DNA of 42,501 nt from Lingula anatina (lineage: Eukaryota > Brachiopoda > Lingulata > Lingulida > Lingulidae), in contig NW_019776035.1 of the NCBI RefSeq assembly GCF_001039355.2, positions 146,061 through 188,561 on the forward strand. The letters run 5' to 3'. The first letter of the stretch is position 1. Each line of letters begins with the position of its first letter. Positions 10,700 to 22,399 of the stretch are shown here, piece by piece. Position numbers and translations under genes: made by a program. The notes beneath the pieces were generated by a model. That model searched no databases. It had not been told where the DNA came from and saw only the letters and a list, made by a program, of their open reading frames with translations.

Positions 10700-12560
10700 C
10701 CTAGGCCTACTCAGATTCTTTTATCTAAAAAAATATATACCTGTATTTTTAATGAACATTTGTAAGAATTCTGTTTGCAGTGTGTGAATGGTGTGTGGAA
10801 GGTGTTTCTGTCTCTTATTGTGTTGTAAATGTCTTGTATTAATTTTCGGATTCACAACGCGTGTCGCATACTTTCAGTATTCAATGAATGATCGCAAGAT
10901 ATGCTGTTTATAAGCCTGACCATTTCAAATTTTAGTTAGTTTGTACTGTATGTGCGTAAACTTTCTGAGCCACTTGTTCGGTCTACCATTTAGTAAAACA
11001 CTTTTAGAAATCCTTTCTAGTTCCTAGTTATCTGCTGTTTAACTTTACCTTGCACAATAAAGACCCACGGACACCATACAACTTTGAAAATATCTTACCT
11101 GGATTTTCTTTTGCAAATATGTGTATTTGTCCAAATCATTTGCCCTCATGACGTTTTCATATTGCATCGAACTTATATTTTTTCACACCTTAACTCTAGT
11201 CAACTCTAGTCTGCATTTCACTATGTCATGGGAGCATAATGTTTATAAAACCCTTTGACTTAATGAATGCCTAGTTTTCATTATATTTAACATTCTATTG
11301 CGATGAGGAAAAGCCTCATTAAAGCCACGACCAAGATCCAGCAGGGATGTCAGTAGCAAAGCCTCTTGGTCTCGCAATAGGATAGGTCTTTGCCAGATAT
11401 AATGTGGAACATAGCTTCCAGCTGTAACAAAACTTGGTGTTTGTCCAACAAAGTCTTCAATATCAATAGCACACGTCAAATAAATGTATAAAACAGCACA
11501 TATACTTGCAAGGTTAGACAGAGCAGTTAAGGACAGCTAGGGCGAATCCTCGAGTGAGGATAATATGATATGTATGTACTGGTGATTCAGATACCACTAT
11601 ACAGGAAAAAAGACAAACAGGGGAAAGTGATATAAAAAGAACATTAGTAGGTAAAGACAATGTTATAACTAATTTTAATAAACTCTAAGAAAATCAATAG
11701 TGTTACAGCGTTACATGTTGAATGATTAATTTTTGTTTTGTGTCAGATCCTACAGAGTAATACAGACCTATTATACAGGACACAAAAAAATAAATTCCCG
11801 AAAGACAAACTAATTCTATTAAATGAAAAACTGAAAATCGGTTTCTCAAAGTATGAGTGCTGATAAGACGGTAAAAGTGCCCACCTTTGTACATGAAAAA
11901 TAAATTGTGAATGAAAGAAAAAAGTGAGGCTAAATTAAGATTAAGTTCTTACAATTTTATGATCCACTGTAAAAAATATAAAAAAATAATGTCAAAATAA
12001 CCTTGTCAAATATTTATGAAAATGAGTGTTTTAGGGGAGTTCTGAAATACATAACTACATTTCTATAGTTGTAGTAGGTGACAACTGTGACATTTTGTAA
12101 TGAGTAGCTATAGAGAAGGTGCCAGTTTAAAAAAGAAAGACAATAAGTGGCCAATCATTGCTCATTATCAATATTTTGATTACTTTATTCTTACATATAG
12201 TGTTGATTAAAAGAAGAATCTCACAATGACTTGAAGATATAAGATGTTCATTTTTCTATATGAGCCCCTGCCTGAGACAAGAAAACGTAGGTCTTTAAAA
12301 AGGAAGCATGGGTTAGAATTAGTAAAATATTTTCAGTTGCAAACAGAAGAATAAAATTCATTTTCATGTAGTGCATGTTATCAAAAAAGGAAAATATGAA
12401 TGAAAAATGGAGTCTAAATGCATTTAGTATATTTTATTTCTATTCTTATATCTTAAGATTAAGAAAGATAAAATGTCAAATATTTTTCAGATATTTAAAG
12501 TAATATTAATTATGGTCATAGCAGATGCACATTGCGGTGGTGCCTACTTTACATTTAAAC
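10700..12560. other. No confident gene; one unexplained minus-strand reading frame at 11243-11479
   Basis: AT-rich DNA. The minus-strand frame 11479-11243 (VTAGSYVPHYIWQRPILLRD, LLTSLLDLGRGFNEAFPHRN) has protein-like composition but begins at TTG rather than ATG and has no obvious splice borders. It might be part of a transposon protein or a lost exon. I do not recognise it. The remainder shows nothing I can support. Confidence 0.3.
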
Positions 12561-12659
12561 CCATGCTATAGACCTTTTTCATCTTTTCCGGAAATGGAAA
12601 TTGCATTGTGGGTAGGGGAGCCCAGCTACGTCGAAACACTTAGAGCGGTGCTAAAAACC

Positions 12660-12882
12660 ATGGCTGGGTTTACGTGCTTTTTGTCCCGCTGCTACAATAA
12701 CAGTAAGCGAGATCGACACATGAGGTTTAATAAGTTCCCAACAAACCCGTTAGAATGAAAAATATGGTAGAAAGAAAGGAAAATATAGCAGGTTTGGATC
12801 AAAAGCAGGGGACCACGTTTGCGCTGAACACTTCGAAGGCGGGAAGAAAAACTATAAAATTAGGAGATCAACGGTGCTTTAA
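12660..12882 (+). pseudogene. THAP zinc-finger domain, broken
   Basis: THAP domains are C2CH DNA-binding zinc fingers often found in transposases. From the ATG at 12660 the reading is MAGFTCFLSRCYNNSKRDRH then MRFNKFPTNP, which gives the C..C pair and the following FP of the family. A stop follows. In another frame VCAEHFEGGKKNYKI supplies the distal C..H pair and the HF motif. The order and spacing are right for one domain interrupted by stops and at least one frameshift. Confidence 0.7.
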
Positions 12883-14088
12883 TAAAAAACAGAAATGCTT
12901 AGTTAATCAACGGATATAACGAACTATCGGCAAATAGACCTCGGGGGTAAACAATGTGAGAAAAAAAAACATTATAAAGATCTGAAGAAAAAATTGAAGA
13001 ATAGGCCGGGGCCTAAAAATAAAGAAAATACTTCAAGCATGAGATTATGGAAAAAGAAAGTAAAAGCTGTGAAGTTTTACACGGGGATTCTACTTACAAA
13101 ATATTCAAGAATTTTCACGACTTTTTGTGTAACAACAAAGAGGTTTGAAAAGTTTTGTATGTAATATCCTTTTTGTGTGTGTTTTATTGATAAGTGATCA
13201 TTTTTGATGTAGTAAGCCTATCACAGGTTTTAGTCTCTCATAACCCTTTGTAGGGTGGGTTCTATTTTTTTAACGTGAGACGTTAATAAAATTTTTATTA
13301 TTATGTATCCAGTCCCGTATACGTATTACTGATTTGTACAAACTGGGCTCATATTATCAAGATCAACAGAGACATACGAAGAAGAAATTACATCGGCTCT
13401 TGTTGAACGCGTTATCGGCAAAATAAAAAGTTATTTATTTCTGAACTCAATGATAAGAGAATTGGAAAATTCAATGGGCATATATTTCCAAAAAAATGCA
13501 GAAAAGCCTTTCTGTAAGCTACATGTACATAATACATGTATGGTAAAGACAAAATGGATAATAAAAATAATCGTATTTGTAAATTAAAGTTATATAAATA
13601 TGCTTAGTATTAAAGAAGGCCTACGTATATTTAACTGTCTTAGATAGTTGAAAAGTATGAAATGTGTGGAAAACACTTTATTTGAATGATTTTATTGTCT
13701 TTGATTGAAAACGATGAAAATACGCACGTAAACATTTAAAAATCAAATAATGTGGCCTCTTGCTATAATTTTGTTTTTACCTGACGGTTTTGTTTCAGTT
13801 TGACAAAATTTTCATACTTGTCAGACCGAAAGTCTGACATTTTTACCTGTCGTAAATTTTGTACATATACTAGAGTAAGACACGGTAAACTTTAATTATC
13901 TTCTGGGAAAGACTCGAGTACTCCTGTCTCACCTATTTAACACTTAAAATTAGAAGGTTTTAATTACAGAGGAAAGGTCGTAGTTGTGGCCGCCCCCTTA
14001 CCGAACAATTGAACAAGTAACACCTGATGCCTTATCAGGTACCAAACGATTTAATCAGTTCACCGACGGACGATCTGCGTGTCAGTTT

Positions 14089-14113
14089 TACCTGTATACA
14101 CAGTATACAGGTA
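14089..14113. repeat. Perfect 11-bp hairpin inside the THAP transposon
   Basis: TACCTGTATAC at 89-99 and GTATACAGGTA at 103-113 of this stretch are separated by ACA. It may be an internal transposase-binding or subterminal palindrome. The function is unknown. Confidence 0.5.
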
Positions 14114-14394
14114 CGAGTCAAACAATGCAGGGAATCTTTTCATTTTATCACTTCAAAAATCTCTTAAGACATCCTTCAAACAAGACATAAAAATCGTAAA
14201 GAATTGACACTGCCGGTAAATGAGTTGATATCGCCACTGCTTGCATATATACATGTAATATTGTGAAGACGTAGGCCTACGCACCTGTCCACACTCTTGA
14301 AAGCTGTGTACGAGTCTACTGGCCATTTTGATTTTATATATAAAAAAATAACGAGTCTCTTTCGCATATCTTTATTATCGGAAGCATTTAAAAG

Positions 14395-14438
14395 AACTCT
14401 GAAGCGTTAGTTCGTCAACTCTGAAGCGTTAGTTCGTC
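14395..14438. repeat. Two perfect tandem copies of a 22-bp unit
   Basis: AACTCTGAAGCGTTAGTTCG plus TC, repeated twice without change, inside the right half of the THAP transposon. Subterminal repeats of this kind can bind transposase. Confidence 0.7.
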
Positions 14439-15680
14439 ATCACTATTGAAAGTGCAGCCAAGGCTCGGACGCTTAAGTGAAGTCTAGTTGTACAGCGCAT
14501 CGTATTTATACTGAGAAAGAAAACATTTAATTGCTAGATTCTCCGTCCAAATAGCTGTTTCTTGCCTACAGTTTACGCATTTCTGTGCTTCAGCCACCTT
14601 TTTAGTTTGACAGAAAGCAATGCACGCTTCATACGGCCTTTTTATATGCGCACCTTGTACATCATTTACACCTAGCATTGCCATGCTGGAAACAGCAGTG
14701 TACCACCATGACCCCTGTGGCGCGCGGTTCCTGTCATGCGCACTTCGTATTTCCGCAAAAGATGAAAAAGGTCTATATGCCATGCAGTTGAACTGTCAGT
14801 GACAGTTTTTTTTTCAGTTCCTACACTTTTTGCACTATTTATTTCTTAGTTTATTTCTGTATTAATTAACATACTGTTTTCTTATAAATTTTTCATACCA
14901 ATTACCGGTATGTTCTTCTAGATGCAAAAGATAATGTTGTTTCAGTAAGCTTTGTAATTTAGCATTAGCATTTAGAAACTCAGAGAATTTTATATTTCAA
15001 ATATTCAAAAATTATTCTAAAAAATATTAAAATTATAACAAGCCACATATAGATGTCAGTCAAAAATCACAGGTGGTTAGAAAGCTGTGTTCTGAATGGG
15101 TCTTAATTGGTAAATTACACATGGGTTTAAACATTAATGAAATGCATTTTCAAAGATATTTCTAGCACCTACTTTGCTGGCTTTGTCCCTTGGAATCTTG
15201 AAGTACACAAATATCAAATTTCTAAACATTTGTACTTCCAGCACCTGTTTTGCTAGCTTTACCTCCTGAAATGTGTTAGTTGTACTGTGCCTCAACCATT
15301 GTGACCAGATATCTGAGACATTGTGCTTACCATTCATGTTAATTTGTTAATTCTCAAAATACATGTACTTAAACCTTTTCTCAAATTACATGTACTTTAA
15401 AAATTTAAAAAATTTTAATGCCTCTTTTTCAGAAAACAATTCCATTTTTTCTTTAAAGGACATTACAAAAAAAGGCATACTAATTGATATTTCTGATCAT
15501 GTACCAATTTAGGTGTCTGTCATGCTGTTGTCTGGAAAACCATTTTTAATGACTTACTTAAATTATCTTGTTTGCATTTAAAAATTGGAAGGAGAATATT
15601 TTTGAGATAAAAAAAATTAGTAAGTACTGAATGTAAAGTTAGATATGTAAACCTAGAATGTGAATTTTAAAATTAGTTTT

Positions 15681-15736
15681 CCTCCTTTAAAAATGGAAAA
15701 CTAATTTTAAAATTAGTTTTCCATTTTTAAAGGAGG
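15681..15736. repeat. Perfect 56-bp palindrome
   Basis: Two 28-bp arms meet with no spacer (left arm CCTCCTTTAAAAATGGAAAA plus CTAATTTT). The paralogous site at 32253-32287 has only a single arm, so the left copy carries 40 extra bases that create the palindrome. This is the expected footprint of a template switch during replication. Confidence 0.95.
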
Positions 15737-16152
15737 CAGAAATTACTTAGCATTCTTTCATATAATTTTACAACACAAGGCATGTTTGCCACTAATTTGA
15801 TTACAGGAAAAAAGGGAAAAAACTGAATTTCTGCTCTTCATAGTTATTTATTTACTCCACAGACACAAAACAATAGATCAAAAGCATATAATTATATTTG
15901 AAATCTTCAATTCAATTTTCATGAATAAATCAAAAACCTAGACTACATGTAGGCCATTTAAACATTTTTTCTTAATTTACTAATTTGCTGATGGAAATCG
16001 ACTGGAAATTGCCTGTGACCAAATATAAATTGAATGTATGTATATCTTTTGATGAATAGCTGTACTGGTAGCTATATTCTAGGAAATAACATATTTAAAT
16101 TCAACAAAGACTATTCCTAAGGTCATTCTTCTCCTAGTCACAGGTAATTTTT

Positions 16153-16190
16153 TCAACACATTTGACACTGTTCAGTACAGACAACGCAGG
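16153..16190 (-). other. Stray copy of the CVVCT C-terminal motif downstream of locus 1
   Basis: On the minus strand TGCGTTGTCTGTACT reads CVVCT followed by EQCQMC and a stop, resembling the CVVCTK terminus of the main last exon 70 bp upstream. An equivalent at 32728-32765 reads CAVCTKQCQIC. This is probably a relic of an older last exon, or an alternative C-terminus if spliced. No acceptor was identified. Confidence 0.3.
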
Positions 16191-16258
16191 TATGTCTCCT
16201 TATGGTCATTGTATTTAGTGCCAATATTACATGTATGACCCATATTTTATGTTCTTCA

Positions 16259-19200
16259 CTATTTAGTACAGACAACACATGCTAGTTCTCTTCCATCCAC
16301 ATATGGTGGACAGGGGAGGGTGCCACATTTAGCCTCAGCAGTGTAAAACGAGGCAGCAATTTTGTCCTCATGGCCTCCAGCTACCACTTCTGGAGCTTCA
16401 TCAAGACAGACAAATTCAGTTCTCGCATAGTCATCACGATTTGATACCAGGTATCCATTGTACTCTGTTGTCCACCCAGCTGGACATGTCTTCTTGGCTG
16501 GTATCATCACATGACTGGGGCGTGTTTGGGTGTAGCATACAGCACAGGGGGCATCTTGGTCAGGAAGATTATGACCTCCTGTATTGGACTTTGAAAATAT
16601 GTTACTTTTAACATATTCATATTGCACACCATGTATGTAAGAACCTAAATCTTGCCCTCCATCTTGGTATTTCCCCCACTCTGGTGTCTGTGGCAAACAC
16701 AGGTAATTACTGCCTCCTCCAGTTTTGCGTTCGTCAGTTCCAGAAGCTATCCCTAAAGATAAAGTTATACAATTCAGACATTTTTAATTGTAAGCTTAGT
16801 TGCCTATATTTTTATGCAGAGGAAGATCAAGTATAAAATCTTTTAAAATGTGGTTCATGTACGGTATACCGAGTTATCCCTAGAAAACCTATTTGTTACA
16901 ACATGCATTTTACCTTTGTACAAAAGTTTTGAATGTGTTGAACAAGTTGTCCTTCCCCAATGTATATACACTGCTCCACCATTGTTGTTATTGGCTGGTA
17001 GAGCTGAAAACATACAGAAAACTATATTGTGAACACTACACTGCTACACGTATGTCTGGTAGTGCTTTAAGACCAGATAACATAAAAATGTACATTTAAA
17101 AACTGACGTCACACTCATTTTTGCACAACAACCTTTGTTACTTTCTATCAGGGCCACAGATTGATTTTTCACAGAATATTCACAGGTACATGTATGCCTT
17201 TAGATAAATAGATGGTCATTTACTTATCTGATCCTGTAATGAAATCTCTAGGCTGATTACATATGTCTGGTAATTGTTTGCATAACTGTCCAGGCTAAGT
17301 CACTTTGACAGCAATGAAGACGGTTATATTAATTGCTCTGATTTAAATCACTTGTTCTTTTGTGACAAATAAAAGTAGCCCCTTCTGAATACTGTAGCTT
17401 GTTACAACATATTGAAAATAATTGAGAAATCTCCTTAGTAGCTCCCTACAGAGCTGGTACAATTCCGCAGTGACGAGAAGGTTAAAATCATACTAAGCCC
17501 AGAAAATGAGAAAGAATTGTACGCTGTTGGTAAATACATTCAGAGGGCAACTTCCAAAAGAAATTAGCATCTGCCACACTGAAGTAGCCTCATCCTGCTA
17601 TATATTATATGAACCATAAGTATGGCACATTAGATACATATAGCTATAAGCCTATCAAAGAAAATGTGTGTTCCCTCAGTGTATTGAACTATTTACAATT
17701 GTAATAAGTATGTTAAACAACGTATACACTGTATTTAATAATCTTAAACACTGTATTAGTAGTAATCCATAGTGATGTATAACTATTTATTTATTTATAT
17801 ATTTGTAGTATAGAGGGCTAACAAATGTAACTGTCACATTTAATGCTCGAATAAATTATTATTATAATTCCATCTGTGTGCGGGCAGATTTAACTGCTTC
17901 CATCTGGCCAAAAATCACACAGTGGTTTTTCCAATTTTTCCCTATATAATCTGCCACCCTGGTAGAGGGTAAACCTTTGTAACATTTATCAGAACAACTG
18001 TCTGTTTGCTAAAAAGTAAAACCTTCGATAAAATGGAAAAAATGAATTTGTTAATGAAGTCAGTGGACAGTAACATACAGAACAATTAACAAAACTAAAA
18101 GGAAGAGGTTCACATAGGTAAAGCACCAGACAAACCTGTAGGTGGCACTCCTATCTGAATTCCAATTTGTCCCAGCATTTGTTTGAGGGTATCCAATGTT
18201 AGAGATCCTGGGACCCCTTTAGGTCCAGGGGGCCCCTTAGAAAATAAAAAAATATCAATTATGAATTATTTTTATGAATTAATTACCAATTATTTATATG
18301 TTTTTACAAAAACAAGAACAAAAATTATAATGTTGTAATTAAATTATATCTACATCAATATATATTTATTTGGTATTTTTTTACTATCGATTCCAACTTA
18401 TGTATGTCACATCCCAAGCCTTCATACTCTAGAAGCAATTTTTAAATATTGTATAATTATTATAATTATATATGATGGCATACAATTTTATTCAAGAAAG
18501 AAAATTTATTCTAAAAGTCATGGAATTTGTCATAAGAGAAGATCAGTAAAGTTACCTGAATACCATCTCTGCCATCCCTGCCATCTCTTCCTGGGGGTCC
18601 CTGGGGTCCTTGTAGACAGCCTGAACTTACCACTAAAATACAGGACACAGTGGTTTGAATTGCTGGTTTTTTAAACAGGATACAGATGCTGCACGTTGAT
18701 ACTCAACCATAAAATGCCTATTGTCACATATAATATTATCTAAAATCAATATATCCTCTTGATATATCTTATCAGGAATTGTATAAAATGTCAGTTCAAG
18801 ACTTCTAACAAATGATAGCTTACAGTTTCCTTGCTGCACTTGTCGCTTGGTAATAAAATGGTTTCCATGGTGAAGGTTTGTTGCATTTTGCTCAGGAACA
18901 GTGATAGTTTGTGCATCAAGCTTCAACTGGATTTTCTGAATATCTGACTATTTAAAAGATTACATTAGTCTTTATACTATAGATCTGTCATTTTCAGCAT
19001 ATGGAAATTGTTCAACATAGGTTGGTAAGATGTTAATTTTAGAAATAGTTAAGATATACCACGTGGGAAATTGACAATGTTGGGGTTGGGCAGAATTTCA
19101 AATACAAAATACCTTCAGTTGTTTGTTTTCCTGCCTCACTGCAGCAACCTCAGCTTTCAGTTTTTTCATCTCTTGTTCCTGCTTGTCCAGTCTTTCAACC

Positions 19201-19301
19201 ATTTTTATCAACACGGCATTACTGGCACTGTCATGATGATGTCTTAAAGTTGATGCAGAGACAGTAGTAACAAAAATGGCAGTGAATACATGAAAATACA
19301 T
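16259..19301 (-). CDS. Short-chain collagen C4-like protein, locus 1 (357 aa)
   Basis: Secreted extracellular protein of the short-chain collagen C4-like (spongin-type) family. Exons in transcription order: 19301-19113, 18947-18824, 18632-18556, 18235-18136, 17003-16914, 16752-16259. All have GT-AG borders, the phases join, and they total 1,074 nt with a TAG stop. Residues 1-16 are a signal peptide (MYFHVFTAIFVTTVSA). Residues 30-63 are a charged coiled coil. Residues 64-104 contain an NAT glycosylation sequon. Residues 113-142 form ten uninterrupted Gly-X-Y triplets (GPQGPPGRDGRDGRDGIQ then GPPGPKGVPGSL). LTLDTLKQML follows as a likely short oligomerisation helix. Residues 164-357 are the cysteine-rich C-terminal domain (WGRTTC, TGGGSNYLCLP, CAVC, MIPA, CGTLPCPPYVDGRELACVVC). 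I chose the ATG at 19301 because it opens the signal peptide and is conserved in locus 4. The gene lies antisense, between two sets of ITFG1 exons. Likely roles are matrix or attachment, or carbohydrate recognition; this is inferred. Confidence 0.88.
17467..17871 (+). mobile_element. SINE-like insertion in intron 4 of locus 1
   Basis: About 400 bp absent from the otherwise matching intron of locus 4. AATTCC at 17461-17466 is repeated at 17866-17871, while the paralogue has a single AATTCC at 34008-34013, directly followed by the same flank. The insert ends in AATAAATTATTATTAT, a simple ATT tail typical of a retroposed element read on the plus strand. No RNA polymerase III boxes or parent element were identified. 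Confidence 0.75.
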
Positions 19302-20044
19302 GATGTACACCAGTCTGTAGCAGCCAAGATGCTAACCTGGGTGAGGCAACGAAAACTCTTAAATTGCTGAAGCCATGATTTATCAAGTGGACATGTCAGA
19401 TAATTACAATGTGGATCTTAGAAAGTTGGGTTTCTACAAATATTTGACTAGCGATAGTATAAGGGAAGCAACTAATATTTCTTCTATAAATTATGTGTTA
19501 CGTTTGACAACCAGTCACAAATTCAATCACCAACCTCTCACTCCTCAGTTTTCCTTAACTAAAACTGTATACTCTTTAAGCTTCAGTGGTCACCACCAGG
19601 GACTCTTTTCTTGACATTTAGCATTTCCCTATTCATTTATACGTTAAGTTCATAAGTAACTTAAATTTCTCAGGAACATAGGAAAGGTGCAATGTGTCTT
19701 TAAGCACTTAACACTACATCTCTCTAATGTCTTATAAAATTTATAATGTATGTGCATATGTTAACTATGTTATGATAATTTTTCTTGTCTTCCATGAGCT
19801 GCTTTTTAGTTATTTGTCTGACTAGTTGATCTTTTTCAATGTGCGTCAGTTCTTAAACTTTTTGCAATATTTATATCTTCGTTAATTTCTGTATGACTAC
19901 CATTTTTTCATAACGAGCAGTTCATTTAATAACATTTTTCTAGATTAAAAGGACAGTATTATATTTCAATTAAAATGTTAACAGTAGGAACAATAATTCT
20001 TTCTTCAATGAACTCGACTGTATGATGCTCCTGTGTCCTTGCAG
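19302..20044. other. 5' flank of locus 1 / intron before ITFG1 terminal exons
   Basis: Matches 35448-36385 with indels. It presumably holds the locus 1 promoter. No TATA box or other motif could be called with confidence. Confidence 0.4.
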
Positions 20045-20688
20045 ATGGAAATACAAGTTATTTGTCACCCCTAGTCGCCTGGTGATGCTGACAGGAGCAG
20101 CACTGGCAGGCACATGTGGCTTTATAGCTGGAATAGTGGGTTTACTGCAGTGGAGAGAAAAGGTAATGGGTCAGAATTCTTATTTATTTTATTTATTTTC
20201 ATTATCAATATTTCACTTTTATTTCAATTTATTATAATCGATATGACTGTTTTTATTTTTTTCATGCATTAAGCATTATCATTTGCCTAAATTGCTTTCA
20301 AGAGTTCACTCCCTAATAACATATAGGCAACAAAAGAAGGCCATCACAGTTTACAGGTTGATTACAATTTGGCAAAGTTATTGCTGCTTTGATTTATGAC
20401 AAACCCAAAGAGATTATTTTTGAAATCAGGTCTTGAATTTTTTTTTTTTTTTTTTGTAATGATAAGGCATATTTTTTCCTTTGGTTAAAAAGTAGTTTTT
20501 TCTAAAGACCATAAGTATTTTTATGCATGAGACATTTAGTCTCCTTAGAAATGACATATTTTTACATCATTTTTACAGATCTAGTTCACCGCAATATTTC
20601 CATTGTAAAAATTATCATTTCTTTTCAGAGAGAAGATCAGAAAGAAAAAAGACAAGAATCTCACAAATTTCATTTTGATGCTATGTAG
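20045..20688 (+). CDS. ITFG1: ITFG1 terminal exons, copy 1
   Basis: The exon at 20045-20162 (after TCCTTGCAG, donor GTAATG) starts in phase 1 and reads WKYKLFVTPSRLVMLTG followed by a hydrophobic membrane span ending GIVGLLQWREK. The exon at 20629-20688 (after CTTTTCAG) reads REDQKEKRQESHKFHFDAM then TAG. The KEKRQESHKFHFDAM tail closely matches the conserved ITFG1 cytoplasmic C-terminus, and KL(F)VTPS precedes the membrane segment as in the family. The incoming phase (1) equals the outgoing phase of the exon at 2735-2813, but at least one intermediate exon group would still be needed. A second copy lies 16.3 kb downstream and encodes the same residues. Confidence 0.88.
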
Positions 20689-21045
20689 CATGCAGAACAT
20701 CCTTACCTATGGCTCCTGGTGCTGAGGAACACTGGATATCCAGTTTCACTTTCATTTTAATGCAGTGACTGTAATGTACAGGATATCTAGTTCTATGTGA
20801 CTATGAAAACATTGTTTCTCTTTCATTTTTATGACATGCCTGCAGTGTAAGGAAAATTATTTTTACTCTAGCGCTCTGTGCCACTAGGCATCTACTGTCA
20901 AACTAAAAACTTATCAATAATTTAAAACTGCATATTACTGGTATTTGATATGTCTGGTGTGATAAGTAAAATTAATCTATATGAAAGTGCAGTTTTCTCT
21001 GAAAACTAGTGGCCAAAAGTTACAGAACTTTTTGTTTCTTTTGTC

Positions 21046-21076
<31 letters not shown>

Positions 21077-22399
21077 TTATTATAGTACGAAACCGAAGGG
21101 AACACTTTAAGTGACAAATCGAATTAACCTCTAAGGTTGTGACATACAAAGCTGGAACTACCAATATCACACTATTTGAAAAGCACGGTTCAGTCAAAAA
21201 AAAGGGCAAAAATGACAAATAGCTCTTTTCCTTACTTATTTCAAATGGGAAATACATGTACAATACCACAAGGAATGTGTGTGACTGCATGCCTGTATAT
21301 GTATTTGTGTGTGTGCATATAATCATGGTAGAATGGAAAATAGTGCAACTACTTTAGAAAATTCTTTTGACAATCTTATTTCTTCTGATAATGTATTATT
21401 ATAATAATTTGATATAATACTGAAAATTTTATTTATATTCTTTTGCTTAGATTTTATGCAATGAATATGATAAAAATGGTGAATATTATACAGATTTGAA
21501 TACAAGTGGGAAAGGAATATATAGTCTATAGATTTTTTCCTTATTTTAGGTCTAGATTTACAAGCTAAATCAGTTTATTTATAAAAAGTAATATTTGTTT
21601 CAGAAATATGAACTGAAGGTTTTGTTCAGCTCAGTATTGTTTTTTTTTTTTTCTTTGTTAGTATTTCTTAAAAAGAATGTTACCTATAAAAACATTTGAT
21701 AGATGCTTCACTTAGTTTTATATTATATCAATTGAAAACAAGGCTGTATGGGCTTTTTAATATTTTACTTTATTCATTTAGTCTTTTCAATTGGACGTTG
21801 GTAAAAAAACTTGTCATATTTTCTTATTTGAATGTTTTCTCTTTTGCCTTTTGAAGTAAATGTATTTAGTGCTCTTTAATTTGAATGTTAATGCTACTTG
21901 TATCTCTAACAATTAATTTAGTGACTTTAGAGAAGTCAGCCTAAAGGTGTTTTCTTCATAAATTACAAATAATCAGTGATAAGTGTTAGTTAATTTGACA
22001 TATTAAAGCAAAGATCAGATGTACATGTAACCTTTTTCTTTTTACACTAAATTTATTTTCCTTTTTTTGTCGATTGAACAATAAACAAAACTTGAAGCAT
22101 AAACCATGCTAGTTGTTATACAGGCATTCATTGTCAGAGGTAAAGGATAAAATTACTGTCATTTGTTTAAACAATTTGCCTTATTAACTCATTTGCTGTT
22201 AAAATCAATTTAAGTCGATAAATATCTATTATTGTGAAGTACTGGACATAAGTCACATATTAAACGGAAGAGTATATTTTAATAATTACTTATCAACATA
22301 TTTCTTGGAAATACTACTTTAAATTTAACATGGGCAGTTTGTATGGTCACTTAAAATTTTTTGGAGAACCAACACAACTCGGTCTATATGTTATGGTCA
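20689..22399. other. ITFG1 3' UTR and spacer; no further gene
   Basis: AT-rich sequence shared with 37052-38944, including a TTTA run at 21047-21077 and several AATAAA-like words. The ITFG1 3' UTR probably starts here. The right end is the 3' flank of locus 2. Confidence 0.45.

Larger units (their letters stand above)
12567..14777 (+). mobile_element. THAP-bearing DNA transposon, about 2.2 kb, degraded
   Basis: Terminal inverted repeats of about 29 bp: TATAGACCTTTTTCATCTTT at 12567 and its reverse complement ending at 14777, differing at few positions. The inside holds a decayed THAP domain (12660-12882). At 13370-13450 an open patch (TSALVERVIGKIKSYLF) resembles the 'HVERAIGRIK' block of DDE_Tnp_4/Harbinger-type transposases. 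This combination suits ISL2EU/Harbinger-like elements of invertebrates, but the class assignment is inference. The right end lies exactly where the duplicated block shared with 31388 onward begins. Confidence 0.65.
14778..16258. other. 3' flank of collagen-like locus 1; no gene
   Basis: Mostly shared with 31390-32833. It contains a minus-strand reading frame (15134-15337) that is open in both copies, which can be explained by the overall similarity of the blocks and by an internal degenerate repeat (AGCACCT..TTTTGCT about 76 bp apart). It also contains the 56-bp palindrome listed separately. Confidence 0.5.

Noticed and set aside
13808-13842. Hairpin TGTCAGAC-CGAAA-GTCTGACA within the THAP transposon
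   Set aside because: Resembles a terminator-like stem-loop, but in a eukaryotic transposon an 8-bp stem is weak evidence and no function follows.
15134-15337. Minus-strand 67-codon frame, also open at 31754-31957
   Set aside because: Open in both copies, but the two blocks are almost identical here overall, non-coding neighbours included. There is no signal peptide or recognisable domain, and an internal degenerate repeat explains part of the frame.
19308-19310. Upstream start for locus 1 at 19310
   Set aside because: The codon there is GTG; the first ATG, at 19301, opens the signal peptide and matches locus 4.
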